From: Klebsiella africana
GTDB taxonomy: Bacteria > Pseudomonadota > Gammaproteobacteria > Enterobacterales > Enterobacteriaceae
Length of the DNA stretch: 64,000 bases
Direction: 5' to 3'
Assembly (NCBI RefSeq): GCF_020526085.1
Contig: NZ_CP084874.1
Location: 1,612,001 to 1,676,000, forward strand
Position numbers and translations under genes: made by a program. Under the pieces are notes generated by a model. The model did not search any database and was not told where the DNA came from. It saw only the letters and a program-made list of their open reading frames with translations. Shown here piece by piece: positions 43,208 through 53,601 of this stretch (positions are counted from its first letter, which is position 1; the number at the start of each line of letters is the position of its first letter).

Positions 43208-44365
43208 GTGATCATTCGCTGTACTCACCGCGTCGGCCTGCTGCTGACAGGTCTGCTGCTGGTTACGCTGGCGCTGCCGTTTATTACTTACGCGCCGAAT
43301 CGCTTACTCTCCGGGGAAGGGCGCGGGCTATGGCAGGTGATGCCCTGGCTCGCCGGCGTTCAGCTGGCGGCCGCCCTCGCCGGGATCTTGCTCTGCTGGC
43401 TGCCGGGCAGGGCCGCGCCATTTCTCCACCTGCTGCTGGCCGAACTCCTCTTCCCGCTGCTTATCTGGGGCAGCGGGCAGGCCGCGCTTGAGCTCTTCCG
43501 GCACGGTTCGCCGCTGGCGCGCACCTCGCCCGGCAGCGGCCTGTGGCTGTCGCTGGCGCTTTGCCTGCTGCTGGCCAGGGAGGCCATCCGTCATCTTACC
43601 GCCCGGCCGCTGTGGCGCTGGCTGCTCAATGCGCAAGTCTGGCTGTTGCCCATCATCCTGCTTGCTACCGGGGCGCTCGATCAGCTCTCTCTGCTGAAGG
43701 AATATGCCAACCGCCAGGAGGTGTTTGACGACGCCCTGCGCCAGCATCTGCTTCTGCTGTTCGGCACCCTGCTGCCGGGCCTGCTCATTGGCCTGCCGCT
43801 GGGCGTATGGCTGTGGCGGCGTCCGCGCTGGCAGGCACCGGCCTTCACCGTGCTCAATGTGATCCAGACTATCCCGTCGGTGGCGCTGTTCGGCCTGCTG
43901 ATTGCGCCGCTTGCCGGTCTGGCGCGCTATTTCCCGGCGCTGGGCGAGCTGGGCGTCTCCGGAACCGGCGTGGCGCCGGCCCTGATTGCCCTAACGTTGT
44001 ATGCGCTGCTGCCGCTGGTGCGCGGGGTGGTAACCGGCCTGCAGCAGGTGCCGCAGGATGCCCTGGAAAGCGCGACGGCGATGGGCATGAGCGCCGGGCA
44101 GCGCTTTCGTCAGGTGCAGCTCCCGCTGGCGATGCCGGTGCTGTTGCGCAGCCTGCGGGTGGTCAGCGTGCAAACCGTCGGCATGGCGGTAGTGGCCGCG
44201 CTGATCGGCGCCGGCGGCTTTGGCGCGCTGGTGTTTCAGGGGCTGCTGAGCAGTGCGCTGGATCTGGTGCTGCTGGGCGTGGTGCCGACGATTGCTCTGG
44301 CGGTGGTGGTGGATGCCCTGTTCGCCCTGTGGGGCGCCTGGCTAAAAGGAGAGGCCAATGATTGA
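43208..44365 (+). CDS. yehY: Osmolyte ABC transporter permease YehY
   Basis: 385 residues with about nine helices; BPD_transp_1 domain in the second half with the EAA-like loop [20 protein letters not shown]. Begins with GTG at 43208, 7 bases after osmF, and ends 8 bases inside yehX (overlap), as expected for a coupled operon. The long hydrophobic N-terminal extension is typical of YehY. Confidence 0.93.
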   Translation: MIIRCTHRVGLLLTGLLLVTLALPFITYAPNRLLSGEGRGLWQVMPWLAGVQLAAALAGILLCWLPGRAAPFLHLLLAELLFPLLIWGSGQAALELFRHGSPLARTSPGSGLWLSLALCLLLAREAIRHLTARPLWRWLLNAQVWLLPIILLATGALDQLSLLKEYANRQEVFDDALRQHLLLLFGTLLPGLLIGLPLGVWLWRRPRWQAPAFTVLNVIQTIPSVALFGLLIAPLAGLARYFPALGELGVSGTGVAPALIALTLYALLPLVRGVVTGLQQVPQDALESATAMGMSAGQRFRQVQLPLAMPVLLRSLRVVSVQTVGMAVVAALIGAGGFGALVFQGLLSSALDLVLLGVVPTIALAVVVDALFALWGAWLKGEAND

Positions 44366-45305
44366 GTTTGAAGGGGTCAGCAAAGTGTTTGCCGGCCATC
44401 CGGCGGTGAAAGACCTGACCCTGGAGCTGCGAGAAGGCGCTTTCTCGGTGCTGGTGGGGACCTCCGGCTCGGGCAAATCGACGACGCTGAAGATGATCAA
44501 CCGCCTGCTGGAGCCGGACCGGGGCACTATTCGATTTGCCGGCGAGGATATTCGCCAGCAGCCGGTCCTGACCCTGCGGCGGCGGATGGGCTATGCCATC
44601 CAGTCCATCGGCCTGTTTCCGCACTGGACGGTGGCGCAGAATATCGCCACTGTGCCGCAGCTGCAAAAATGGCCGCGGGCAAGGATCGCCGGCCGGGTCG
44701 ACGAGCTGATGGCGCTGTTGGGGCTGGAGGCGACGTTGCGCGACCGCTACCCGCATCAGCTCTCCGGCGGCCAGCAGCAGCGGGTGGGGGTGGCGCGGGC
44801 ACTGGCGGCGGATCCGGAGGTGCTATTGATGGATGAGCCCTTCGGCGCCCTCGACCCGGTGACCCGCGAGGCGCTGCAGCAGGAGATGCTGCGCATCCAC
44901 CGCCTGCTGGGGCGGACAATTGTGCTAGTGACCCATGATATTGACGAAGCGCTGCGTCTGGCGGACCACCTGGTGCTGATGGACGGGGGCGAGGTGGTCC
45001 AGCAGGGGGCGCCGCTGGAGATGCTCCTGCGGCCGAAAAATAGCTTTGTACAGACCTTTTTTGGCCGCAGTGAGCTGGGCGTGCGCCTGCTGTCGCTGCG
45101 CGAGGTAGGAGACTATCTGCGTCCCGGCGAACGGCTGGCGGGTGAGGGGCTGACCGTCACCATGACTCTGCGGGAAGCGCTGTCGCAGTTTGTCGCCCGG
45201 CGCTGCGAGGCGCTGCCGGTGGTCGATGCCGAAGGCAGGCCCTGCGGTACGCTGCATTTTGCCGATCTGCTGCGCCAGGAGGCGAGTCATGAAGGCGCTT
45301 CGTGA
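44358..45305 (+). CDS. yehX: Osmolyte ABC transporter ATPase YehX
   Basis: 315 residues. Walker [15 protein letters not shown], signature [15 protein letters not shown], Walker [14 protein letters not shown], His switch VTHDIDEAL; a single CBS-like domain (about residues 250-310, [17 protein letters not shown]) follows, as in ProV/OpuAA ATPases that sense ionic strength. Overlaps yehY by 8 bases and yehW by 17 bases. Confidence 0.94.
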   Translation: MIEFEGVSKVFAGHPAVKDLTLELREGAFSVLVGTSGSGKSTTLKMINRLLEPDRGTIRFAGEDIRQQPVLTLRRRMGYAIQSIGLFPHWTVAQNIATVPQLQKWPRARIAGRVDELMALLGLEATLRDRYPHQLSGGQQQRVGVARALAADPEVLLMDEPFGALDPVTREALQQEMLRIHRLLGRTIVLVTHDIDEALRLADHLVLMDGGEVVQQGAPLEMLLRPKNSFVQTFFGRSELGVRLLSLREVGDYLRPGERLAGEGLTVTMTLREALSQFVARRCEALPVVDAEGRPCGTLHFADLLRQEASHEGAS

Positions 45306-46026
45306 GCCGCTGTGGTGGCTTATCGCGCTGTTTATCGGCCTGCTGGTAGGGCTGCCCTACAGCGCACCGCTGTTCAGTCGGCTGTTCCCGGAGCTGCCGC
45401 GGCCGGTCTATCAGCAGGAGAGCTTCTGGGCGCTAACCCTCGATCATGCCTGGCTGGTGGTGGTGTCCAGCCTGGTGGCGACTGTCATCGGTCTGGGAGC
45501 CGGGGTGGCCGTTACCCGGCCCGCCGGCAGCGCGTTTCGCCCGCTGGTGGAGACCATCGCCGCTATCGGGCAGACCTTTCCGCCGGTGGCGGTGCTGGCG
45601 ATGGCGGTACCGGTGCTGGGCTTTGGCTGGCTGCCAGCGCTGATAGCTCTCGCGCTATACGGCATACTGCCGGTGCTGCAGGGAACGCTGGCCGGGCTGG
45701 GGTCGATACCGTCGGGCGTGGTCGGGGTGGCTGAAGGGATGGGAATGACCGGCTGGCAGCGTCTGTGCAAGGTTGAACTGCCGCTGGCAGCCCCGGTGAT
45801 ACTGGCGGGGATCCGCACCTCGGTGATCGTCAATATTGGTACCGCGACCATTGCCTCAACGGTGGGCGCCAGTACGCTCGGGACGCCGATTATCATCGGC
45901 CTGAGCGGCTTTAATACGGCTTATATCGTGCAGGGGGCGCTGCTGGTGGCCCTGGCGGCGATTATCGTCGACCGCGCGTTTGAGCGTCTGACCCGCTGGA
46001 TCAGCCGACACCGCCACGCACAATAA
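45289..46026 (+). CDS. yehW: Osmolyte ABC transporter permease YehW
   Basis: 245 residues, six to seven helices with the permease loop [23 protein letters not shown] shortened here to family form. Start [11 protein letters not shown] at 45289 lies inside yehX, with aggaggcgag before the ATG; a longer frame is rejected. Last gene of the operon. Its final 26 bases overlap the 3' end of yohO on the other strand. Confidence 0.93.
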   Translation: MKALREPLWWLIALFIGLLVGLPYSAPLFSRLFPELPRPVYQQESFWALTLDHAWLVVVSSLVATVIGLGAGVAVTRPAGSAFRPLVETIAAIGQTFPPVAVLAMAVPVLGFGWLPALIALALYGILPVLQGTLAGLGSIPSGVVGVAEGMGMTGWQRLCKVELPLAAPVILAGIRTSVIVNIGTATIASTVGASTLGTPIIIGLSGFNTAYIVQGALLVALAAIIVDRAFERLTRWISRHRHAQ

Positions 46027-46114
46027 AGGAATAGCCGGCCAGCATCACGCCGCTGATCCCGCCGATGGCCATGAGTAAGAAAAGGGTGACGACCGCGATT
46101 TTCGCTGGCTTCAT
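46001..46114 (-). CDS. yohO: Small membrane protein YohO
   Basis: 37 codons, below usual gene-length cut-offs. Translation is [20 protein letters not shown] followed by [17 protein letters not shown]: one transmembrane helix with a short basic N-terminus. It closely resembles the 35-residue E. coli YohO. An aggag lies 7 bases before the ATG. The 3' end overlaps yehW by 26 bases tail to tail. Function unknown. In E. coli mlrA lies between yehW and yohO; it is absent here. Confidence 0.88.
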   Translation of the reverse strand: MKPAKIAVVTLFLLMAIGGISGVMLAGYSFIVRGGVG

Positions 46115-46342
46115 AATAGACTCCTGATGTTAACAGGGGGATTATACGGTGAAGCGCAGGTGTTAATGAAACATTAATTGCGGTTTAGCGCGCCGCGCCG
46201 GGGTTTTTGCCGCTTTTGCTAAGTTATGCCCCGGAAAAAGTGTGATCCTCCCCGTCATTTTTCATTTTTATGCAGGGCTTCAAAGAAAGTTTTCGCCAGG
46301 CAGGGTATGGTACGCGCTTTCAGGCATGTGTGGTTTGCGGGT

Positions 46343-48031
46343 ATGTACGAGTTTGATCTGGTGTTGCTGCTGCTTCAGCAGATGTGCGTATTTTTGGTCA
46401 TCGCCTGGTTGATGAGCAAAACCCGACTGTTTATCCCCCTGATGCAAGTCACCGTTCGCCTGCCGCACAAGCTGCTGTGCTACGTCACCTTCTCCATTTT
46501 CTGCATTATGGGGACCTATTTCGGTCTGCATATCGAAGACTCCATCGCCAATACCCGCGCCATCGGCGCCGTGATGGGCGGCCTGCTCGGCGGCCCGGTG
46601 GTCGGTGGGCTGGTGGGGCTGACCGGCGGCCTGCACCGCTACTCGCTCGGAGGGATGACCGCCTTAAGCTGCATGGTCTCCACCATCGTCGAAGGGCTGC
46701 TGGGCGGTCTGGTGCACAGCGTGCTGGTCAAACGCGGCCGGCCGGACAAAGTTTTTAGCCCACTGACCGCCGGGGCGATCACCTTTGTGGCCGAGCTGGT
46801 GCAGATGATGATCATTCTGCTGATTGCCCGCCCGTTTCAGGACGCCCTGCATCTGGTGCAGAGCATTGCCGCGCCGATGATGGTCACCAATACCGTCGGT
46901 GCGGCGCTGTTTATGCGTATTCTGCTGGACAAGCGGGCGATGTTTGAGAAGTACACCTCCGCCTTTTCCGCCACGGCGCTGAAGGTGGCGGCGTCCACCG
47001 AGGGGATCCTGCGTCAGGGATTCAATGAAGAGAACAGCATGAAAGTGGCTCAAGTCCTGATCCAGGAGCTGGATATTGGCGCGGTGGCGATCACCGATCG
47101 CGACAAGCTACTGGCGTTTACCGGCATCGGCGACGACCACCATCTGCCGGGCAAGCCCATCTCCTCGTCGTATACGCAACGGGCGATAGAGACCGGGGAG
47201 GTGGTCTACGCCGACGGCAACGAAGTGCCTTACCGCTGCTCGATTCATCCGCACTGTAAGCTGGGGTCGACGCTGGTGATCCCGCTGCGCGGGGAAAACC
47301 AGCGGGTGATAGGCACCATTAAACTGTATGAGGCGAAAAATCGCCTGTTCAGTTCGATCAACCGCACCCTCGGGGAGGGGATTGCCCAGCTGCTGTCGGC
47401 GCAGATCCTCGCCGGACAGTACGAGCGGCAGAAGGCGCTGCTGACGCAATCTGAAATCAAGCTCCTGCATGCCCAGGTTAACCCGCACTTCCTGTTTAAC
47501 GCGCTTAACACACTGAAGGCGGTGATCCGCCGCGACAGCGATCAGGCCGGCCAGCTGGTGCAGTATCTGTCGACCTTCTTTCGCAAGAACCTGAAACGGC
47601 CGACGGAAATTGTCACTCTCGCCGATGAGATCGAGCATGTTAACGCTTATCTGCAGATTGAGAAGGCCCGCTTCCAGGCTAACCTGCAGATCCAGATGGC
47701 GGTGCCCGAGGGGCTGGCGCATCACCAGCTGCCCGCTTTCACCCTGCAGCCGATCGTGGAAAACGCCATTAAGCATGGCACATCGCAACATCTAGGCGTC
47801 GGCGAAATTACCATTCGCGCCAGCCAGGACGATCGCTGGCTGCAGCTGGATATCGAAGATAACGCCGGGCTGTACCGGGCCAACCCCCAGGCCAGCGGGC
47901 TGGGGATGAATCTGGTGGACAGGCGTCTGCGGGCGCGTTTTGGCGCCGACTGCGGCATCAGCGTTACCTGCGAGCCGGAGCGCTTTACCCGTGTCACCCT
48001 ACGTCTGCCCCTGGAGGAGAATGCATGCTGA
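46343..48031 (+). CDS. btsS: Sensor histidine kinase BtsS (pyruvate)
   Basis: 562 residues, LytS type. Five to six helices in the N-terminal 5TM-LYT domain (to about residue 190), a GAF domain, then the His-kinase domain with the phospho-His in [14 protein letters not shown] and an ATPase domain. E. coli BtsS is a high-affinity pyruvate sensor that works with BtsR to induce btsT. Start [13 protein letters not shown] at 46343 is chosen by homology; the ribosome site is weak. btsR overlaps its 3' end by 7 bases. The 228-base leader holds ttaatgaaacattaa (46163-46177), a perfect dyad of unknown role. Confidence 0.95.
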   Translation: MYEFDLVLLLLQQMCVFLVIAWLMSKTRLFIPLMQVTVRLPHKLLCYVTFSIFCIMGTYFGLHIEDSIANTRAIGAVMGGLLGGPVVGGLVGLTGGLHRYSLGGMTALSCMVSTIVEGLLGGLVHSVLVKRGRPDKVFSPLTAGAITFVAELVQMMIILLIARPFQDALHLVQSIAAPMMVTNTVGAALFMRILLDKRAMFEKYTSAFSATALKVAASTEGILRQGFNEENSMKVAQVLIQELDIGAVAITDRDKLLAFTGIGDDHHLPGKPISSSYTQRAIETGEVVYADGNEVPYRCSIHPHCKLGSTLVIPLRGENQRVIGTIKLYEAKNRLFSSINRTLGEGIAQLLSAQILAGQYERQKALLTQSEIKLLHAQVNPHFLFNALNTLKAVIRRDSDQAGQLVQYLSTFFRKNLKRPTEIVTLADEIEHVNAYLQIEKARFQANLQIQMAVPEGLAHHQLPAFTLQPIVENAIKHGTSQHLGVGEITIRASQDDRWLQLDIEDNAGLYRANPQASGLGMNLVDRRLRARFGADCGISVTCEPERFTRVTLRLPLEENAC

Positions 48032-48744
48032 GAGTATTGATCGTCGATGATGAGCCGCTGGCGCGGGAAAATCTGCGCATTTTGCTGGAGACTCAGCGCG
48101 ATATCGAGATCGTCGGCGAGTGCGGTAACGCGGTGGAGGCCATTGGCGTAGTCCATAAGCTGCGCCCTGACGTGCTGTTTCTCGACATCCAGATGCCGCG
48201 CATCAGCGGTCTGGAGATGGTCGGGATGCTCGACCCGGAGCACCGCCCCTATATCGTGTTTCTCACCGCTTTTGATGAATACGCGGTGAAAGCCTTTGAG
48301 GAGCACGCTTTTGACTATCTGCTCAAGCCGATTGAGGCCGCGCGGCTGGAGAAAACCCTGGCCCGCCTGCGCCAGGAGCGTAATTTGCAGGATGTGTCGC
48401 TGCTGGATGATGCTCAGCAGACGCTGAAATACATTCCCTGTACTGGCCACAGCCGTATCTGGCTGCTGCAGATGGAGGATGTGGCCTTCGTCAGCAGCCG
48501 GATGAGTGGGATCTATGTGACCGACCGCGAGGGAAAAGAGGGCTTTACCGAACTGACCCTGCGCACCCTCGAGAGCCGTACGCCGCTGCTGCGCTGCCAT
48601 CGCCAGTATCTGGTGAATATGGCGCACCTGAAGGAGATTCGCCTGGAGGAGAACGGCCAGGCGGAGCTGCTGATGCGCGCCGGGCAAACGGTGCCGGTGA
48701 GCCGGCGCTATTTAAAAAGCCTGAAAGAGGCGATTGGCCTGTAA
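48025..48744 (+). CDS. btsR: Response regulator BtsR
   Basis: 239 residues: receiver domain with phospho-Asp54 in [14 protein letters not shown], then a LytTR DNA-binding domain (about residues 135-239) with [16 protein letters not shown] and [16 protein letters not shown]. It activates btsT in E. coli. Start overlaps the btsS stop with gaggag upstream, so the two are coupled. Confidence 0.96.
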   Translation: MLRVLIVDDEPLARENLRILLETQRDIEIVGECGNAVEAIGVVHKLRPDVLFLDIQMPRISGLEMVGMLDPEHRPYIVFLTAFDEYAVKAFEEHAFDYLLKPIEAARLEKTLARLRQERNLQDVSLLDDAQQTLKYIPCTGHSRIWLLQMEDVAFVSSRMSGIYVTDREGKEGFTELTLRTLESRTPLLRCHRQYLVNMAHLKEIRLEENGQAELLMRAGQTVPVSRRYLKSLKEAIGL

Positions 48745-48791
48745 AACTGCTACACTGCGCCCCATTGCAACATCGACAGTAAAAGGCACTC

Positions 48792-49262
48792 ATGCTCAGT
48801 AATGATATTCTTCGTAGCCTGCGCTACACCCTGAAAGCCAATAATAACGATATGGTGCGCATTCTTGCGCTTGCCGATATGGAATCCACCGCCGCCAGCT
48901 TTGATACCTGGATGACGAAAGAGGATGAAGAAGGCTTTGTCCGCTGCCCGGATATTATCCTGTCGGGTTTCCTCAACGGCCTTATCTATGACAAGCGCGG
49001 CAAAGATGAGTCAGCGCCGGAGCTGGCGCTGGAGCGTCGGGTGAACAACAACACGGTGCTGAAAAAACTGCGGATCGCCTTTTCGCTGAAAACAGACGAT
49101 ATCCAGGCGATCATGAGCGAGCAGAAATACCGGGTGTCGGTGCCGGAAATCACCGCCATGATGCGAGCCCCGGAGCATAAAAACTACCGCGAGTGCGGGG
49201 ACCAGTTTATGCGTAACTTCCTGCGCGGATTGACCCAGCGGGTGCATCACCCGAAGGCGTGA
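48792..49262 (+). CDS. yehS: DUF1456 protein YehS
   Basis: 156 residues, two repeated DUF1456 domains of about 65 residues (NDILRSLRYTLKANNNDMV and NNTVLKKLRIAFSLKTDDIQ). Cytosolic; function unknown. Follows btsSR by 47 bases and is followed by REP elements and a terminator. Confidence 0.93.
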   Translation: MLSNDILRSLRYTLKANNNDMVRILALADMESTAASFDTWMTKEDEEGFVRCPDIILSGFLNGLIYDKRGKDESAPELALERRVNNNTVLKKLRIAFSLKTDDIQAIMSEQKYRVSVPEITAMMRAPEHKNYRECGDQFMRNFLRGLTQRVHHPKA

Positions 49263-49265
49263 TGT

Positions 49266-49340
49266 TTAGCCGGATGGCGGCTTCGCCTGACCCGGCCTAC
49301 AAAACCCGTAGGCCCGTGCAAGCGTAGCGCCGCGGGCAAA
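49266..49340. repeat. REP pair (BIME-like) between yehS and metG
   Basis: Two facing REP units: gccggatggcggcttcgcct ... ggcctaca and ccgtaggcccgtgcaagcgt ... gcgggca. Confidence 0.8.
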
Positions 49341-49370
49341 AAAAAGCCGGAGATACTCTCCGGCTTTTTT
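49341..49370. terminator. Bidirectional terminator yehS/metG
   Basis: gccggag / ctccggc stem with a 5-base loop, an A-run on the left and six T on the right: works for both convergent genes. Confidence 0.9.
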
Positions 49371-49371
49371 G

Positions 49372-51405
49372 TTATTTCACCTGCTGACCCGGCTTCGCGC
49401 CGTCGTCAGGGCTTAACAGGAAGATATCCTTCCCGCCAGGGCCGGCGGCCATCACCATACCTTCGGAGATGCCAAAGCGCATCTTGCGCGGCGCCAGGTT
49501 GGCGACCATCACCGTCAGGCGGCCAATCAGCGGCTGCGGATCCGGATAAGCGGAGCGGATGCCGGAGAAGACGTTACGTTTTTCGCCGCCGAGATCCAGC
49601 GTCAGACGCAGCAGTTTGTCGGAGCCCTCGACGAATTCCGCGTTTTCAATCAACGCCACGCGCAGGTCGATTTTGGCGAAATCGTCAAAGGTGATGGTCT
49701 CCTGAATCGGATCGTCCGCCAGCGGACCGGTAACCGGCGCCGCGGTGGCTTTCACCTCTTCTTTAGAGGCCTCCACCAGAGCTTCCACCTGCTTCATCTC
49801 GATACGGTTGTACAGCGCCTTGAACGGATTCACCTTATGCCCCAGCAGCGGCTGCTGAATGGCGTCCCAGCTCAGCTCGCTGTTGAGGAACGCTTCCGCA
49901 CGCGCCGCCAGCTGCGGCAGCACCGGCTTCAGCCAGGTCATCAGCACGCGGAACATGTTCAGACCCATGGTGCAGATGGCCTGCAGGTCGGCGTCGCGGC
50001 CTTCCTGTTTCGCCACCACCCACGGCGCCTGCTCGTCGACATAGCGGTTAGCCACGTCGGCAAGGGCCATGATTTCGCGAATAGCCTTGCCGAACTCGCG
50101 GCTGTCCCACGCTTCGCCGATGCTTTCCGCCGCGTCGGTGAAGGTTTTGTAAAGCGCCGGATCGGCCAGCTCAGCGGCCAGCACGCCGTCGAAACGCTTG
50201 CTGATAAAGCCGGCGTTGCGCGAGGCGAGGTTAACCACCTTATTGACGATGTCGGCATTCACGCGCTGGATAAAGTCTTCCAGGTTCAGGTCGATGTCAT
50301 CGATGCGCGAAGAGAGCTTGGCGGTGTAGTAGTAGCGCAGGCTGTCAGCGTCAAAGTGTTTCAGCCAGGTGCTGGCCTTAATGAAGGTGCCGCGCGACTT
50401 GGACATCTTCGCGCCGTTAACCGTCACGTAGCCGTGCACGAACAGGTTAGTCGGCTTACGGAAGTTGCTGCCTTCCAGCATCGCCGGCCAGAACAGGCTG
50501 TGGAAGTAGACAATGTCCTTGCCGATAAAGTGATATAGCTCGGCCGTGGAGTCTTTCTTCCAGTATTCGTCGAAGCTGGTGGTGTCGCCGCGCTTGTCGC
50601 ACAGGTTCTTGAAGGAGCCCATGTAGCCGATTGGCGCGTCCAGCCAGACGTAGAAATATTTGCCCGGCGCGTTGGGAATTTCGAAGCCGAAGTACGGCGC
50701 ATCGCGGGAGATGTCCCATTGCTGCAGGCCGGATTCGAACCACTCCTGCATCTTGTTCGCCACCTGCTCCTGCAGCGCGCCGCTGCGGGTCCACGCCTGC
50801 AGCATTTCGCTGAACGACGGCAGGTCGAAGAAGAAGTGCTCGGAGTCACGCATCACCGGTGTGGCGCCGGAGACCACCGATTTCGGGTCGATAAGCTCGG
50901 TGGGGCTGTAGGTCGCGCCGCACACTTCGCAGTTATCGCCGTACTGGTCCGGAGATTTACACTTCGGACAGGTGCCTTTCACAAAACGGTCCGGCAGGAA
51001 CATGCCTTTTTCCGGATCGTAGAGCTGAGAGATGGTGCGGTTTTTGATAAAACCGTTCTCTTTCAGACGGGTGTAGATCAGCTCCGACAGCTCGCGGTTC
51101 TCATCGCTGTGCGTCGAATGATAGTTATCGTAGCTGATGTCGAAGCCGGCAAAATCGGTCTGATGCTCCTGACTCATTTCGCCAATCATCTGCTCCGGAG
51201 TGATACCGAGCTGCTGCGCTTTGAGCATAATCGGCGTGCCGTGGGCGTCGTCGGCGCAGATGAAGTTGACCTCGTGGCCGCGCATTCGCTGGTAACGGAC
51301 CCAGACATCAGCCTGGATGTGCTCCAGCATGTGGCCGAGGTGGATGGAGCCGTTGGCGTACGGCAGGGCGCACGTTACCAGAATTTTCTTCGCGACTTGA
51401 GTCAT
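49372..51405 (-). CDS. metG: Methionyl-tRNA synthetase
   Basis: 677 residues. Class I signatures: HIGH-type [10 protein letters not shown] near residue 20 and KMSKS in [10 protein letters not shown] near residue 333. Zinc knuckle [19 protein letters not shown]-terminal tRNA-binding dimerisation domain from about residue 575 ([17 protein letters not shown]). Charges tRNA-Met. Start [11 protein letters not shown] (51405) follows the family; an upstream frame is rejected. Divergent from mrp (153 bases). Confidence 0.98.
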   Translation of the reverse strand: MTQVAKKILVTCALPYANGSIHLGHMLEHIQADVWVRYQRMRGHEVNFICADDAHGTPIMLKAQQLGITPEQMIGEMSQEHQTDFAGFDISYDNYHSTHSDENRELSELIYTRLKENGFIKNRTISQLYDPEKGMFLPDRFVKGTCPKCKSPDQYGDNCEVCGATYSPTELIDPKSVVSGATPVMRDSEHFFFDLPSFSEMLQAWTRSGALQEQVANKMQEWFESGLQQWDISRDAPYFGFEIPNAPGKYFYVWLDAPIGYMGSFKNLCDKRGDTTSFDEYWKKDSTAELYHFIGKDIVYFHSLFWPAMLEGSNFRKPTNLFVHGYVTVNGAKMSKSRGTFIKASTWLKHFDADSLRYYYTAKLSSRIDDIDLNLEDFIQRVNADIVNKVVNLASRNAGFISKRFDGVLAAELADPALYKTFTDAAESIGEAWDSREFGKAIREIMALADVANRYVDEQAPWVVAKQEGRDADLQAICTMGLNMFRVLMTWLKPVLPQLAARAEAFLNSELSWDAIQQPLLGHKVNPFKALYNRIEMKQVEALVEASKEEVKATAAPVTGPLADDPIQETITFDDFAKIDLRVALIENAEFVEGSDKLLRLTLDLGGEKRNVFSGIRSAYPDPQPLIGRLTVMVANLAPRKMRFGISEGMVMAAGPGGKDIFLLSPDDGAKPGQQVK

Positions 51406-51558
51406 AGTGAGCATTACATCTTCTGTTGTAAAAAGGGCTTCTGATATTACCAAAAGGGCTGTAGGTGCGCCATAAATGGCTGCCCATATATGGATAATCG
51501 TTAGCTGTGATAAACTCTGTGATTACTGAAAGCATCTCAAAACAACAAAGGAGTCGGG

Positions 51559-52668
51559 ATGAATTCGCAATCCCAGGCCAAATCCCCTGAGCGCCTACGT
51601 GCGATGGTCGCCGGGACGCTGGCCAATTTCCAGCACCCAACCCTGAAACATAATCTCACCGCCCTCAAGGCGCTGCACCATGTCGCCTGGCTGGACGATA
51701 CCGTTCATATTGAGCTGCAGATGCCGTTCGTCTGGAGCAGCGCCTTCGAAATGCTGAAAGCCCAATGCAGCGCCGAACTGCTGCGCATCACCGGCGCGAA
51801 GGCCATCGACTGGAAGCTAACCCACAGCATCGCGACCCTCAAGCGGGTGAAAAACCAGCCCGGGGTCAACGGCGTCAAGAACATTATCGCCATCAGCTCC
51901 GGCAAAGGCGGCGTTGGTAAATCTTCTACTGCCGTAAACCTGGCGCTGGCCCTGGCGGCGGAAGGGGCGAAGGTGGGCATTCTTGATGCCGATATCTATG
52001 GTCCGTCGATTCCGACCATGCTTGGCGCCGAAGACAGCCGTCCGACCTCGCCGGACGGCACCCATATGGCGCCGATCATGAAATATGGTCTGGCGACCAA
52101 CTCCATCGGTTACCTGGTGACTGACGACAACGCCATGGTCTGGCGTGGGCCGATGGCCAGCAAGGCGCTGATGCAGATGCTGCAGGAGACCCTGTGGCCG
52201 GACCTCGACTACCTGGTGCTGGATATGCCGCCGGGCACGGGCGACATCCAGCTGACCCTGGCGCAGAACATCCCGGTCACCGGCGCGGTGGTGGTCACCA
52301 CGCCGCAGGACATCGCGCTGATCGACGCCAAAAAAGGCATTGTGATGTTTGAGAAAGTGGAAGTGCCAGTGCTGGGGATCGTGGAAAACATGAGCATGCA
52401 TATCTGCAGCAACTGCGGGCACCACGAGCCTATCTTCGGCACCGGTGGCGCGCAAAAGCTGGCCGAGAAATATCACACCCAGCTGCTGGGCCAACTGCCG
52501 CTGCATATTACGTTGCGGGAAGATCTGGATAACGGTACGCCGACGGTGGTGGTGCGTCCGGACAGCGAATTTACCGACATCTACCGCCAGCTGGCGGGCC
52601 GGGTGGCGGCCCAGATGTACTGGCAGGGAGAAGTGATCCCGGGTGAGATTGCCTTCCGCGCCGTTTAA
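51559..52668 (+). CDS. mrp: Iron-sulfur cluster carrier protein Mrp (ApbC)
   Basis: 369 residues. N-terminal domain of about 95 residues, then a P-loop ATPase of the Mrp/NBP35 family: SSGKGGVGKSSTAVNLA, switch region DADIYGPSIPTMLG, MPPGTGDIQLTL, and the cluster-binding CxxC of HICSNCGHHEPI. Transfers iron-sulfur clusters. Ribosome site aaaggag. Its stop overlaps the stop of the next, convergent gene by 4 bases. Confidence 0.97.
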   Translation: MNSQSQAKSPERLRAMVAGTLANFQHPTLKHNLTALKALHHVAWLDDTVHIELQMPFVWSSAFEMLKAQCSAELLRITGAKAIDWKLTHSIATLKRVKNQPGVNGVKNIIAISSGKGGVGKSSTAVNLALALAAEGAKVGILDADIYGPSIPTMLGAEDSRPTSPDGTHMAPIMKYGLATNSIGYLVTDDNAMVWRGPMASKALMQMLQETLWPDLDYLVLDMPPGTGDIQLTLAQNIPVTGAVVVTTPQDIALIDAKKGIVMFEKVEVPVLGIVENMSMHICSNCGHHEPIFGTGGAQKLAEKYHTQLLGQLPLHITLREDLDNGTPTVVVRPDSEFTDIYRQLAGRVAAQMYWQGEVIPGEIAFRAV

Positions 52669-53126
52669 GGCCGCGGCGAGCGCATCAGCCAGTATCTGCC
52701 CTCGGGCGACGCGCCCTGTGCTTCGATGGTCCAGCCATGACGCTGGTAGAAGCGCAGGGCGTTTTTATTTTCCATCAGGCACTTCAGCGTTCCGCTGGCG
52801 GTAAAGGTGCGTTCGACCTGCGCCAGCAGCGCGCTGCCGATATGTTTGCCCTGCCAGTCGGGGTCGACAAACAGATGGTGAAGGAAATTATCGGCGGTCC
52901 ATACGGCGGCAAAGCCCACCGGCTGGCCGTCGCATTCCGCCACCCATAGCTGTTCATCGGCGGTGGCGGTATCGAAATCCTCCAGCTGCCACGCTGCGGC
53001 GGGAAGCCAGGTCCACGATACACTGCGCGCCCGCAGGAAGAGCTGGCGCAGCGCCGGCGTGTCCGTTGGCTCGCCGGGGCGGACGTGGAAGTTGCGCGGA
53101 TCAGCGATGATAGAAGATCTCGCCAT
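52665..53126 (-). CDS. GNAT N-acetyltransferase
   Basis: 153 residues. GNAT core with the acetyl-CoA loop DWQGKHIGSALLAQVE (about residues 90-105) and the C-terminal NALRFYQRHGWTIE. Substrate unknown. Begins inside the end of rcnB (26-base overlap), same strand, so it is probably translated from the rcnB message; no strong ribosome site is visible. Tail-to-tail overlap of 4 bases with mrp. Confidence 0.82.
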   Translation of the reverse strand: MARSSIIADPRNFHVRPGEPTDTPALRQLFLRARSVSWTWLPAAAWQLEDFDTATADEQLWVAECDGQPVGFAAVWTADNFLHHLFVDPDWQGKHIGSALLAQVERTFTASGTLKCLMENKNALRFYQRHGWTIEAQGASPEGRYWLMRSPRP

Positions 53127-53418
53127 CGTACACTTTGAGGATTTTGCCTTCGGTATCGGTGATCAGCACGTAGTTACCGCCCATGTAGGTCCAGTGGCTA
53201 CCGGCGTCCGGCGCAGGCAGATTACGCTGCTGCCAGCCTTTGATGTTGTATTCCGGGGTGAGGTACATCGCCGGAACGGTGTCGCCGATGTGAAACTGGG
53301 TGAAGTCGGCAGTGAACTCTTTCAGCGCATACTGATCGATCCCCGCGGCAGTAGCCGTCCAGCTGGCGCCAGCGGTGGCAAGAAGTACGCCCAGAAGCAT
53401 CATTTTTGTTTTACGCAT
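53101..53418 (-). CDS. rcnB: RcnB-family periplasmic Ni/Co homeostasis protein
   Basis: 105 residues. Signal peptide MRKTKMMLLGVLLATAGASW ending around TAA, then the RcnB domain with the family block GWQQRNLPAPDAGSHWTYMG and C-terminal KVYDGEIFYHR. In E. coli RcnB helps keep nickel/cobalt in the periplasm alongside the RcnA exporter. Here no rcnR or rcnA is adjacent. Start at MRKTKMM has gaggaaact before it; 9 codons upstream are rejected. The neighbour downstream is a GNAT gene overlapping by 26 bases. Confidence 0.9.
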   Translation of the reverse strand: MRKTKMMLLGVLLATAGASWTATAAGIDQYALKEFTADFTQFHIGDTVPAMYLTPEYNIKGWQQRNLPAPDAGSHWTYMGGNYVLITDTEGKILKVYDGEIFYHR

Positions 53419-53601
53419 AGTTTCCTCAATATTACCTGGACTCAAAATAGCAGCCTCGTATCATTCCTGATGCGTTGCTGAAATGGCAAGCACTGGATTT
53501 TTAAAAAGTGTAAGCAAAACACGGCGCAAGTCCTGCGCCACTTGCGTTGCAGCGACGGTGATGCGTATTTTGGGAGCAATCTGAAGCAGGGGAGAATCGG
53601 C

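Noticed and set aside
43807..44361. 184-codon frame inside yehY
   Set aside because: Frame-shifted shadow rich in Gly/Ala/Arg; yehY is continuous across it.
52665..53126. GNAT gene as a spurious frame because it overlaps rcnB
   Set aside because: It has a good acetyl-CoA loop and a normal GNAT length, and no alternative frame explains the stretch, so it was kept as a gene.
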